A DNA stretch of 64,000 bases. Origin: Bathymodiolus brooksi (lineage: Eukaryota; Mollusca; Bivalvia; Mytilida; Modiolidae). The stretch covers positions 93,711,353 to 93,775,352 of the forward strand of contig OY804580.1 in NCBI GenBank assembly GCA_963680875.1, in the 5' to 3' direction. The notes below the pieces were generated by a model that saw nothing but the letters and a program-made list of their open reading frames with translations, made no database searches and was not told the DNA's origin. Made by a program: the position numbers and the translations under genes. Shown in pieces: positions 22,231 to 33,201 of the stretch (the first letter of the stretch is position 1; every line of letters begins with the position of its first letter).

Positions 22231-24383
22231 TGGGGCCCGCCTGAGGGCCATAAGGGGTCCAGGGCCATGTGAGCTTTTGTCATGGGTAAGCGTCCGTCGT
22301 CCGTCCGTCCGTCCGTTAGCTTTTCACATTTAAATCTTCTTCTCTGAAACCGCTGAACAGAAATCAGCCAAACTTGCCAGAAATGTTCACTGGATGGTCC
22401 TCTACCAGATTTGTGTTTTTGGTGCTGATTTGAAATCCAACATGGCTGCCAGGGTCCATAATGTGTTCTCATTGGCTGAAATTTTAAAAATCTTCTTGTC
22501 AGAAACCACTAAGTCAATTGAATTGTGACTTTGCAGGAATGATCATTGGGTGGTCCTGTACTAAAATTGTGAATCGTTTGCCGATCGGAAATTCAAGATG
22601 GCCGCCATGACTCGACTTAGTTTAACATTGGACCCTATGGGAATTTCACATTTTCATCTTTTTTTCTGAAACCACAAAACAGATTTGAACCAAACTTGGC
22701 AGAAATGTTCATTGGATGGTCATATACAAGATTTTTGTTTTTGGCACTGATCGGAAATCCAACATGGCTGCCAGGGCCCATAATGTGTTCTGATTGGTCG
22801 AAATTTAAAAAAATCTTCTTGTTAGAAACCACTAAGCCAATTGAATTGTGACTTTGCAGGAATGATCATTGGGTGGTCCTGTACTAAACTTGTGAATCGT
22901 TTGCCAATCGGAAATTCAAGATGGCCGCCATGACTCGACTTAGTTTAACATTGGACCCTATGGGAATTTCACATTTTCATCTTTTTTTCTGAAACCACAA
23001 AACAGATTTGAATCAAACTTGGCAGAAATGTTCATTGGATGGTCATATACAAGATTTTTGTTTTTGGCCCTGATCGGAAATCCAACATGGCTGCCAGGGC
23101 CCATAATGTGTTCTGATTGGTCGAAATTTAAAAAATCTTCTTGTTAGAAACCACTAAGCCAATTGAATTGTGACTTTGCAGGAATGATCATTGGGTGGTC
23201 CTGTACTAAACTTGTGAATCGTTTGCCGATCGGAAATTCAAGATGGCCGCCATGACTCGACTTAGTTTAACATTGGACCCTATGGGAATTTCACATTTTC
23301 ATCTTTTTTTCTGAAACCACAAAACAGATTTGAACCAAGCTTGGCAGAAATGTTCATTGGATGGTCATATACAAGATTTGTGTTTTTTGTGCTGATCGGA
23401 AATCCAACATGGCTGCCAGGGCCTATAATGTGTTCTGATTGGTCGAAATTTTAAAAATCTTCTTGTTAGAAACCACTAAGCCAATTGAATTGTGGCTTTG
23501 CAGGAATGATCATTGGGTGGTCCTGTACTAAAATTGTGAATCGTTTGCTGATCGGAAATTCAAGATGGCCGCCATGACTCGACTTAATTTTAACATAGGA
23601 CCCTATGGAAAAAATGTTTAAAAGTCTTCTCCTCTGAAACCAGTAAGTCAGTTTAAAGCAAACATGGGATGAATGGTCCTTAAGTGGTCAACTTTCAAAA
23701 ATATGTCCTGTGACCCCGACCTCCATCCAAGATGGCAACCATTAGCGAACATAGTTTTAACATAGGACCCTATGGGAAATATATTTAAAAATCTTCTTCT
23801 CTGAAACCAGTAAGCCAATTTAAAGCAAACATGGCATGAATGGTCCTTAAGTGGTTAATTTTCAAAATTGTGTCCAGTGACCCTGACTTCCATCCAAGAT
23901 GGCCACCTTCAGCAGACATAATGTAGTTTTAACATAGGACCCTATGGGAAAAATGTTTTAGAATCTTCTCCTCTGAAACTAATAAGCCAATATAGCAAAC
24001 ATGTCATCGATGGTCCTTAGGTGGTCAACTTCCAAAATTGTGTTCAGTGATCCCGATCTCGGTTCAAAATGGCTGCCGTCAGCAGACATAGTTTTAACAT
24101 AGGACCCTATGGGAAAATTGTTTAAAAGTCTTCTCTTCTGAAACCAGTCAGCCAATTTAAAGCAAACATGGCATGGATGGTCCTTGGGTAGTATACTTTC
24201 AAAATTGTGTCCGGTGACCACGACCTCCATCCAAGATGGCTGCCATGAGCAGACATAGTTTTAACATAGAACCCTATGGCAGTATGGGATTTGAATAGTA
24301 ACTTAGATGTATTCAGCATGCAGACATTCTTAAGAGGACTTATTTATGTCAGGTGAGCGATACAGGCTCACCTGAGCCTCTAG
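22231..24383 (+). mobile_element. Helentron-like tandem-repeat element, near complete
   Basis: The left end has an inverted pair (ggggcccgcctgagggcc), then 'catgtgagcttttgtcat' and a (CGTC/CCGT)n run. The core has alternating ~155-bp monomers, including three close repeats of a ~310-bp pair (22470-23600). The right end has CAGGTGAGC, a hairpin (AGGCTCA/TGAGCCT) and CTAG with T after it at 24384. It lies in the proposed OTU-gene intron. Confidence 0.8.
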
Positions 24384-24855
24384 TTTTACTTTATTACCAG
24401 TAATTAAACTCATTAAAGACCATTGGCACGGATCAAGACATATAAGTGTCATAATTAATGAAACATATAAATTTAATTTGCAATCATCATTAATAAAATT
24501 TATAATTTTAATAAATAGATCAATACAAATATAATTAAACAAAAACAATATATATTGTTACTTTCACGACTTCGCGGGAAGAAATTTATTAACAATTTGA
24601 ATCACAAAAGTTTAATTATTTTGGAAAAAAAGTGGGGCGAGCGTTTTGACATTACAATGTAATCCGTATTTGAGTCATGTCTGGTCCTTTTTCAAGATTT
24701 CTAGTAATTTTCTATCCCTTATCTCCTTGTACCCCCTTTTAAAAATGTTTTTCAGCACACTTTCATTTCTGTGAACAACCGCAGTAGGGCCCCGTTAAAA
24801 TATGTAAATAAATTAGCCATAGGTTTTTGTTTTTTTATACCGGAAGTTAAACAAT
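24384..24855. other. Unassigned AT-rich sequence
   Basis: No gene or repeat seen. Confidence 0.45.
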
Positions 24856-25304
24856 ATGGACGGAGTTGAGCAACAAGACAGTATGCCCCAAAATGATTCG
24901 ACCCTGGGTTTTAAATGGGTAAAAAAAATCGCACAAAATATTGTGTAGTCAATCATATATTCATAATACATAATGATCATACTTATATTACTGAAGATTA
25001 CACTAGTTTGTGTTTGAACATAATTTGTTTTTTATTTTGAAATGATGTCAGCTTTGTTGCGGTCCGAGTTTTACACAAGGATGAAAAGATATTGGGGCGA
25101 AAACATATATATTTACCGCATGCGCAAACTGCTATTTACGATTCTAAGGTAAAGTTATTTTTAAAACAGGGAATATCCCGTCAACTTGGTCATGACGCAG
25201 TTGTTCGATTTGAATGCGAGAATTCAGCAATTGACGTGATCATTAATTTTTTTATGAAATATATTCCACAAGCCTATCGTACTTGTGGTTTTGACCACCG
25301 CTAA
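24856..25304 (+). other. Possible degenerate coding segments, unrecognised
   Basis: ATG at 24856 opens MDGVEQQDSMPQNDSTLGFK, followed by a GTAAAA donor at 24919. From 25053, after AG at 25050-25051, a frame reads FVAVRVLHKDEKILGRKHIY and goes on through GRKHIYLPHAQTAIYDSK and HDAVVRFECENSAIDVI to a stop at 25302. The two pieces do not join in phase (phase 0 against phase 2). The second has protein-like composition, but no family is recognised. It may be a decayed gene or transposon fragment. Confidence 0.3.
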
Positions 25305-25614
25305 TTTTGGGGGGTTCAGTAATTTCTGCCGGTACTATGCACGATCTCAGACGGGTAAAAGTATTGGGTACCGGCCCACTTTGAAACCCATGTGAAGTCA
25401 CTGCTAAATCCAACAAGTTATTTTTAAAATAGGAAATATCCCGTCAACTTTCAAAGTTTGAATGCGAGAATTCAGCAATTGACGTGATCATTAATTTTTT
25501 ATGAAGAATATTCCACAAGCCAATCGTACTTGTGGTTTTGACCACTGCTAATTTTCGGGGGTTCAGTAATTTCTGCCGGTACTATACACGATCTCAGATG
25601 GCCCACTTTGAAAC
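25150..25614. repeat. Direct duplication, ~190-240 bp x2
   Basis: The stretch from 'gttatttttaaaacagggaa' through 'acgatctcag' and 'ggcccactttgaaaccc' recurs from about 25422, with deletions. The second copy frameshifts the coding-like frame of the first. Confidence 0.8.
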
Positions 25615-25857
25615 CCCTGGACATATCAGTAAAGGGGAGCAAGTGGGAGATATGATTTTAATGAGATTGTCATTGGGATCTGCCTTGATAATATGGAATT
25701 ATGTTCACAAATAAATTTCAAAGTTGACTATAGTTCTACTATTTTGTTTTATGATGGCCATGTGTGATGGTTGGAGTCATCACATCTCTTTAGTAGAACT
25801 AATAATGATGTACATAGTGATTATAAGAGTAAAATATAATTTTATTTTATGTCTCAG

Positions 25858-26146
25858 AATGAAATTAGGTCTGCAAACTTCACAAGAGACACCTGGAAGA
25901 TATACATTGATACAGTTGCAAAGGACAAAGAAAATGTCGAAGACATTGTAGTAGAGACTATGGCGAAGTTACTACGGAGACAGATTATCGTCTACTCAAG
26001 GTTGTTTCCTAATGAGATATCCAGAAAAATTATCAATGAGGACGCAAATGGGACACCCTTGCTTCTTGCAAAAGACAAACTGTATTATCAAAGTTTGGAA
26101 AGACGGTATGACACCCTATCAAGGCTGCCAGAAAGTAATACACCAA
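25858..26146 (+). CDS. Exon encoding C-terminal half of the OTU-like domain
   Basis: Acceptor 'ttatgtctcag' ends at 25857 and donor GTAAGA starts at 26147. Phase 0 start, phase 1 end, 96 codons. It reads NEIRSANFTRDTWKIYIDTV, then VETMAKLLRRQIIVYSRL, then TPLLLAKDKLYYQSLERRYD. W-x-x-Y ... A-x-L-L-x-x-x-I-x-V is the middle of the OTU fold. The C-terminal catalytic His expected in an H-Y-x-S/T-L context is absent. The two candidate positions read YYQSL and RYDTL. Residue spacing from the DGNS motif is about 111-118, normal for OTU. Phase and domain content join it to the exon at 17244 across an ~8.4-kb intron. Confidence 0.7.
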
Positions 26147-26165
26147 GTAAGAGAAATATTAACTG

Positions 26166-26167
<2 letters not shown>

Positions 26168-26195
<28 letters not shown>
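26168..26195. repeat. (TTGA)n microsatellite
   Basis: Seven perfect tetranucleotide units 20 bp after the OTU exon donor. Confidence 0.95.
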
Positions 26196-26196
<1 letters not shown>

Positions 26197-26408
26197 CTGG
26201 TATGTCTAGGCTAATAAATTAAGTATTGTAATTCTGTGCACCAATATCGCTGCTGCTTCCATTTCTAATGTAAGCATTGTCTACTACACCAAATATCGCC
26301 TCAATTTTTGCATTCCAAACCCTCCAAACCTGGTACAGGAAGAGCTGCACAGACTTATATTATCAGCAGAAACCTAGGATATGTACATATTTTCCATTCG
26401 TTTTATTA

Positions 26409-27730
26409 GCCCACCTGACCCAAAGGGTCATGTGAGCTATTGCCATCACTTGGCGTTCGTCGTCGTCGTACGTCGTAAACTTTTAAAAAAATCTTCTCCT
26501 CTGAAAGTACTAGACCAATGGAAACCAACCAACCAACCAACCAACATGGCCGCTGTTACTAAAAATAGAACATATGGTAAAATTGCAGGTTTTGGGTAAT
26601 AACTCAAGATCTACCTACCCTGCAATTTTGAAGTAAATCTGATTACCCATCTTGGAGTTATTGCCCTTTTTTCATCAAATTTGTAAAATTTTAATACTTT
26701 TCGTCTTATATTTCAAAAACTATAAGAGATAAAGGTTTACTTTAAATGTGCAGCATATCAAGATCTACAAACCCTGCAATTTTGAAGTAAATCCCATTAC
26801 CCATTTTGGAGTTATTTCCCTTTTTTCATCAAATTTTCAAAATTTTAATACTTTTCGTCCTTTATTTCAAAAACTATAAGAGACAGATGGTAAGTTGAAA
26901 CTGCAAACATGTTCAGCATGTCAAGATCTACCTACCCTGCAATTTTGAAGTAAATTTGATTACCCATCTTGCAGTTATTGCCCTTTTTTCATCAATTTTT
27001 TAGCTCACCTGGCCTTCAGCCGATATATACCGATTATGCAAATGAGGCATATTTTGATAAAAGATCACATTTAAATCTTCTCCTCTGAAACCGCTGAACC
27101 AAATTAAGCCAAACCTGGCAGGGTGGGTCCCTTTCAAAATTGTGTCCGTCAACGCCGTACTGTATCCAAGATGGCCGCCGTTACTAAAAATAGAAATTTC
27201 TTCAAATGGCCAAAACTACTCTATTTTAAGCCAGAATGTGCCCAAATGTGAACTGTATAAGCATAATGATGAGCTTTTTAACATATATTACAGGATCTTT
27301 TATGAACTTTGAACTTTTGCTGATTTTGACCAATTATGCAAATTAGAAAAAAAGGGGGATGAAATTAAAAAAAATAATTCTCCTCTGAAACTACTGAGCC
27401 AATCTCAACCAAACTTTGCTGAAATGATTCTTGGGTGGTCCTCTTCCAAAATTGTGTCCGGCATTTCAGAACTCCGACCAAGATGGCCACCACAGCCGAA
27501 CTTAATTTAACATAGGACCCTATGGGAAATTCACATAAAAACCATCTTCTCTGGAACCAGTAGCTCAATTAGAACCAACCTTTGATGGAATAGTCATTGA
27601 ATGGTCCTCTTCCAAAATTGTGTCCGGCAGTCACGCTCTCCCACCAAGATGGTCGCCACAGTGCAGTTGCATTGTTATTGAAGGCAGCTTTGATCCAGGT
27701 GAGCGATTACAGGCTCCTGGGAGCCTCTGG
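26409..27730 (+). mobile_element. Helentron-like tandem-repeat element, first unit
   Basis: The left end 'gcccacctgacccaaagggt' forms an inverted pair with the 'catgtgagct' that follows it. A (CGT)n stretch and type B then type A monomers follow. The right end has CAGGTGAGC, hairpin AGGCTCC/GGAGCCT and CTGG, then T. A second left end (tagctcacctggcc) at about 27001 shows nesting. Confidence 0.7.
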
Positions 27731-28601
27731 TTTTTTAATTTTAATACTTTTCGTCTTATATTTCAAAAACTATTTAGAGATAGATGTTAAGTTTAAATTG
27801 CAAAAATGTGCAGCATGTCAAGATCTACCTACCCTGCAATTTTGAAGTAAATCCCATTACCCATTTTGACCGATTATGCAAATTAGAAAAAAGGTTGGAT
27901 GAAATTAAAAAAAAATCTTCTCCTCTGAAACTACTGAGCCAATCTCAACCAAACTTTGCTGAAATGATCCTTGGGTGGTCCCCTTCCAAAATTATGTCTG
28001 GCATTTCAGACCTCCGAACAAGATGGCCACCACAGCCGAACTTAATTTAACATAGGACCCAATGGGAAATTCCCATAAAAATCATCTTGTTTGAAACCAT
28101 TTGCTCAATAAGAACTAAATGTTGATGAAATAGTCATTGGATGGTTCTCTTCCAAAAAACTGTCAGGCGGTTCGGCCCTTCGACCAAGATGGCCACCACA
28201 GCCGAACTTAGTTTAACATAGGAACCTATGGGAAATTCACATAAAAATCTTCTTGTCTGGAACCAGTTGCTCAATTGGAACCAAACTTTAATAAAATAGT
28301 CATTGAATGGTCCTTTTACAAAATTGTATCTGGTGGTCCCACCCTCTGACCAAGATGGCTGCACAGCTGTACTTAGTTTAACATAGGACCCTATGGGAAA
28401 TTCACATAAAAACCATCTTCTCTGGAACCAGTAGCTCAATTAGAACCAAACTTTGATGGAATAGTCATTGGATGATCCTCTTCCAAAATTGTGTCTGGCA
28501 GTCGTGCTCTCTCACCAAGATGGTCGCCACAGTGCAGTTGCGTTGTTATTGAAAGCAGCTTTGATCCAGGTGAGCGATTACAGGCTCCTGGGAGCCTCTG
28601 G
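27731..28601 (+). mobile_element. 871-bp tandem copy of the Helentron-like unit
   Basis: Begins 'ttttttaattttaatac' and ends with the same hairpin and CTGG as the previous unit. The next unit begins identically at 28602. Both right ends include 'caccaagatggtcgccacag' and 'gatccaggtgagcgatta'. Divergence is a few percent by eye. Confidence 0.75.
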
Positions 28602-29820
28602 TTTTTTAATTTTAATACTTTTCGTCTTATATTTCAAAAACTATTTAGAGATAGATGTTAAGTTTAAATTGCAAAAATGTGCAGCATGTCAAGATCTACC
28701 TACCCTGCAATTTTGAAGTAAATCCCATTACCCATTTTGACCGATTATGCAAATTAGAAAAAAGGTGGGATGAAATTAAAAAAAAATCTTCTCCTCTGAA
28801 ACTACTGAGCCAATCTCAACCAAACTTTGCTGAAATGATCCTTGGGTGGTCCCCTTTCAAAATTGTGTCCGTCAGCGCCGTCCTGTATCCAAGATGGCCG
28901 CCATTACTAAAAATAGAAATTTCTTCAAATGGCCAAAACTGCTCTATTTTAAGCCAGCAAGTGCCCAAATTTGAACTGTAGAAGCATAATGATGAGCTTT
29001 TTAACATTATTATGGGATTTTTTATGAACTTTGAACTTTTGCCTATTTTGACCGATTATGCAAATTAGAAAAAAGGGGGATGAAATTTAAAAAAAATCTT
29101 CTCCTCTGAAACTACTGAGCCAATCTCAACCAAACTTTGCTGAAATGATTCTTGGGTGGTCCTCTTCCAAAATTGTGTCCGGCATTTCAGAACACCGACC
29201 ACAGGCCTCGACATTAACATTTGTCCAATTGTCCGGTACCAGTGAAAACTGACGTCGGACAAGTAGTTCTTGTATTACGGTTGTCCGATTGAACAAGTGA
29301 AAAAGTCAGATTCCCAAACGTGCCGGTACGACGGACAAATCTATTTCCACTGGTATAAAATACTGGGTTTGTTGTATTAAAGAGCCCTGTTTGATCTCGA
29401 ATTTGTCCATAATTTATTTTCATTAAAACTAAAGTGAAACGCCAGATCAAAACTCTTTTTATTGTATCATTTATCGTCGTTCTCCATGCTGTGATGAAGT
29501 TCAAGGGCATTGACAAAATTAAAGTCGCAATCTCAGAAACGCTTAAATGAACGGAAATATCAATATTTGAAATATAAGAACAAGAATCACTCCGGAACGG
29601 ACACGTAAAAATTATCGGATATCAATTTGGGGCCAATTTTTAACTTGTCTGTTGTACAAAATACGATAGAGAACTTGATTTTGGCTTTTGGGAAATATTG
29701 AAACCTTTGAAATGGACAAATATTACAAGCTTTTTTATGATCGGGTTGAAAAGATCCACTACATTTTTATTTCTCTGTGAATTTAAATAAAATACTTTGC
29801 TTTATTTATATCACATGCGA

Positions 29821-29896
29821 CTTGTTTCTGGTAAAAAAAATATACCTAGATACTGGTATATAGTATCTAGGTATATTTTTTTTTACCAGAAACAAG
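29821..29896. repeat. Near-perfect inverted repeat, ~34-bp arms, 7-bp loop
   Basis: The arms begin cttgtttctggtaaaa and end ttttaccagaaacaag, with ctagatact/agtatctag near the loop. A diverged version is at about 45703-45777 in the sister element, and a half-arm at about 34317. It could be a small foldback element or a structural part of the host element. Confidence 0.9.
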
Positions 29897-29974
29897 GATT
29901 TATATAACACAAATATGAGTTATTACAATTTGTGTGGTATTGGATCACAACACAGTAATATTTCAAAAGGAAAA

Positions 29975-30003
29975 GGGGGGGGGGGGGGGGGGGGGGAGGG
30001 GGG
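29975..30003. repeat. Poly-G tract
   Basis: About 22 G in a row, one A, then seven more G. The matching place in the inverted copy (about 45610) has only a short C run, so the tract expanded here. Its length is likely to be assembly-uncertain. Confidence 0.9.
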
Positions 30004-32177
30004 TACACAATAAAATCACTGGTATGCAAGACTCCAATCAAGATAGACAGAAATAAAAATGTGACATTGAATATATGTCCTTAAGGTAGTTATGAATAAA
30101 AAAAAAAACCCAGAACAAATCAGTGCAGGCAGCTTTAACTATTTACTTAATTTGGGCATATGTTTCGATTAATCGCAGTTGACTTCTAGAAGTCTCCCCA
30201 CTTCTCTCTGTTGTCTCCCACTTCTCCCTGTGAGCTCTCTGAAAGAGAAGTCACTTCTCCCTCTAATTTGAAAGTAGTGGGAGCCCTGGATAATTATTCT
30301 CTAGTTTTTGTAATTTTTATTAATTTTTTCGGACAACTAAAAGATTGAGTCGGACAAATACTTTTTTTAGTTAGTTGTCCGAAGGGACAAGTTGAAAAAT
30401 ATTTTAATGTAGAGGTCTGGACCAAGATGGCCACCACAGCCGAACTTAATTTAACATAGGACCCTATGGGAAATTCCCATAAAAATCTTCTTGTCTGAAG
30501 CCATTTGCTCAATAAGAACAAAATTTTGATGAAATAGTCATTGGATGGTCCTCTTCCAAAAATGTGTCTGGCGGTTTGGCCCTTCGATCAAGATGGCCCC
30601 CATAGCCGAACTTAGCTTAACATAGGCCCCTATGGGAAATTCACATAAAAATCTTCTCCTCAGAAACCACTGGGGCAATTGCAACCAAACTTTTGTGGAA
30701 TGATTCTTGGATGGCCCCCTTCCAAATTATATCCGGTGATCCCGACTTCCAACCAAGGTGGCTGCCAAGCTAAAAATAGAAAAAAGGGGGGATGAAATTA
30801 AAAAAAATTTTTCTCTGGAACTACTGAGCCAATCTCAACCAAACTTTGCTGAAATGATCCTTGGGTGGTTCCCTTTCAAAATTGTGTCCGTCAGCGCCGT
30901 CCTGTATCCAAGATGGCCGCCATTACTAAAAATAGAAATTTCTTCAAATGGCCAAAACTGCTCTATTTTAAGCCAGCAAGTGCCCAAATTTGAACTGTAG
31001 AAGCATAATGATGAGCTTTTTAACATTTATTACGGGATTTTTTATGAACTTTGAACTTTTGCCTATTTTGACCGATTATGCAAATTAGAAAAAAGGGGGA
31101 TGAAATTAAGAAAAAATCTTCTCCTCTGAAACTATTGAGCCAATCTCAACCAAACTTTGCTGAAATGAATCTTGGTTGGTCCTCTTCCAAAATGGTGTCC
31201 CGCATTTCAGAACACTGACCAAGATGGCCGCCACAGCCGAACTTAATTTGACATAGGACCCTATGGGAAATTCCCATAAACATCTTCTTGTCTGAAACCA
31301 TTTGCTCAATAAGAACAAAATTTTGATGAAATAGTCATTGGATGGTTCTCTTCCAAAAATGTGTCCGGCGGTTCGGTCCTTCGATCAATTTTTATTTTTT
31401 ATTTTAATACTTTTCGTGTTATATTTCAAAAACTATAAGAGATAGATATTAAGTTTAAATTGCAAAAATGTGCATCATGTCGATATCTACCTACCCTGCA
31501 ATTTTGAAGTAAATATGATTACCCATCTTGGAGTTCTTGCCCTTTTTTTCATCAAATTAAAAAAAAAAATTAATAATTTTCGTCTTATATTTCAAAAACT
31601 ATAAGAGATAAAGGTTAAGTTTAAATTGCAAAAATTTGCAGCATGTCAAGATCTTCCTACCCTGCAATTTTGAAGTAAACCCCATTACCCATTTTGGAGT
31701 TATTGCCCTTTTTTCATCAAAATGTTCTCAATTTTAATACTATCATCTTATATCTCAAAAACTATTAGAGATAGAGGGAAAGTTTAAACTGTAAAAATGT
31801 TCAGCATGTCAAGATCTACAAAAAATTTCCCACAGTTAAAAATGTGTGACAACTGTGTGAAGAGTTATTCCTCTTGAAATGCATTTTTTGTTGACTCACT
31901 GCTTTTGGTTACTCAAATAATCAAAGGGAAGCAACTCTATTACAAAATGTGAAGTAGGAAAAGCTAAATTTTGAGAATCATTGACATATATGGTTTTTTT
32001 TACAGCATTTTTGATAACTTACATTAAAGGGGGAACCCTTGTCCAAATTTTTTGTAGAAGGGGTCTGCAATGACGAAGGCTACATTTGTTAATTTTTTTC
32101 ACCGAAGTTATCAAGTTTTATTGACTGATGTTGTTATTATACCCAGGTGAGCTATACAGGCTCCTGGGAGCCTCTAG

Positions 32178-32548
32178 TAGTTACATTTGGCCACCTTTTA
32201 CCAATAATATCTGAAAAAGAATTTTTTTTGTAATGCATGTAAATATCAAAGCATGTTTTTTTTATTCGTGCTTATCACTATCAGTATCAGTTGATAATGT
32301 GATTTTGTTTCATATACATTTATTGCACATTCACTCAGATTGAAATATTATTTGTTGTTATTTTACATCATGTACAGGAATATCAATTATATTAATTAAT
32401 ATTTTTAAACATTTAAAAGCTTATATCAACTTCCCTACATTAACATGTCTATCTCTTTCTCTCATAATTTGTTTACGACTTAGAAAATGTGATGTCATTA
32501 AATCATTTGCAGCATAGAAGACAAATTCTGGACATTTTATTTCTATAT
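32178..32548. other. Unassigned AT-rich sequence
   Basis: No gene or repeat recognised between the CTAG end of the tandem-repeat element and a SINE head. Confidence 0.4.
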
Positions 32549-32955
32549 GGGGCTATAATGGTCATAATCGTATGCAAGTTGCAATTACCTATGCAAAACT
32601 TGCAACCCTGCTTATGGTGAGGTGTCCTCGATAGAACATCAATATCAAATTCACTTGCAGTATTATGTCAATTTTCCCAAATAATTTTGAACGAAATAAT
32701 GTTATGTTTTGGTAATATATTGTCTTTTTAATGATTTATATGTAACAGAGAAGACATCGTAACTTTATAACTTGTGTCTAATTCATTGTCAATAAAATAT
32801 GTCTTGAGTAAAGTACAACATTATGTGACAAAGATTGTTAGTGACTTATGACAGGTCGTGGTTTTCTCCAGGTCCTATGGCTTCCTTCACCAATAAAAGT
32901 GGCCGCCACAATGTAACTAAAATACTATTGAAAGTGGTGTTAAACATCATGATCA
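32549..32955 (+). mobile_element. SINE family A, split and degenerate
   Basis: The head (tggtcataatcgtatgcaag ... ttatggtgaggtgtcctcg) lies at 32558-32640. The tail (ttatgtgacaaagattg ... ggtgttaaacatcatgatc) lies at 32818-32955. About 170 bp of other sequence separates them. Confidence 0.55.
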
Positions 32956-33177
32956 AAACCCTCTTTTACTATATGCAAGTATTAAACTATAATAAATTAA
33001 ACAAAAACTGGTTTTTATGGTAGATATTTTCATTCTTCTATCATTCATATTGCATTTATTAACATGATGGTTATCAAGAATTCATAATGGCAGCTCCCTT
33101 AGAGTAGAAGACAATCGAATGATAAGCAGATTTTGAACTTGACACCAAATGCATGCCAATGTATAATTTACCTGATG

Positions 33178-33183
33178 TTTATT
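33178..33183 (-). promoter_or_regulatory. Poly(A) signal AATAAA for the - strand exon
   Basis: AATAAA on the - strand lies about 20 bases beyond the stop codon of the 33202-33434 exon. Confidence 0.45.
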
Positions 33184-33201
33184 CCACAACTAGTACTGTA
33201 C

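Larger units (their letters stand above)
29202..30419 (+). mobile_element. TIR element copy 1, 5-bp TSD GACCA, with known empty site
   Basis: Starts CAGGCCTCGACATTAAC; the inverse of its right end is CAGACCTCTACATTAAA. GACCA flanks it at 29197-29201 and 30420-30424. Sister monomers (for example near 14470) show the unoccupied 'caccgaccaagatgg', proving a 5-bp duplication. The subterminal parts are rich in 'ttgtccg'/'cggacaa'. A second copy lies inverted at 45471-46370. No transposase seen. A 34-bp-arm foldback and a G run lie inside. Confidence 0.8.
28602..32177 (+). mobile_element. Helentron-like tandem-repeat element, third unit, interrupted
   Basis: Type B monomers occur at 28602-28740 and 31385-31830, and type A between them. 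A TIR element sits at 29202-30419. The stretch 31830-32140 is a non-repeated end region. The right end has CAGGTGAGC, hairpin AGGCTCC/GGAGCCT and CTAG, then T. Confidence 0.75.

Noticed and set aside
24856..25148. A two-exon gene start from 24856-24918 and 25052-25148
   Set aside because: The splice phases do not match (phase 0 to phase 2) and a partial duplication follows. Kept only as an unrecognised segment.
29214..29516. - strand frame of 100 codons inside the CAGGCCTC element
   Set aside because: It begins in the TIR and has no recognisable domain. The corresponding part of the inverted copy is not kept open.
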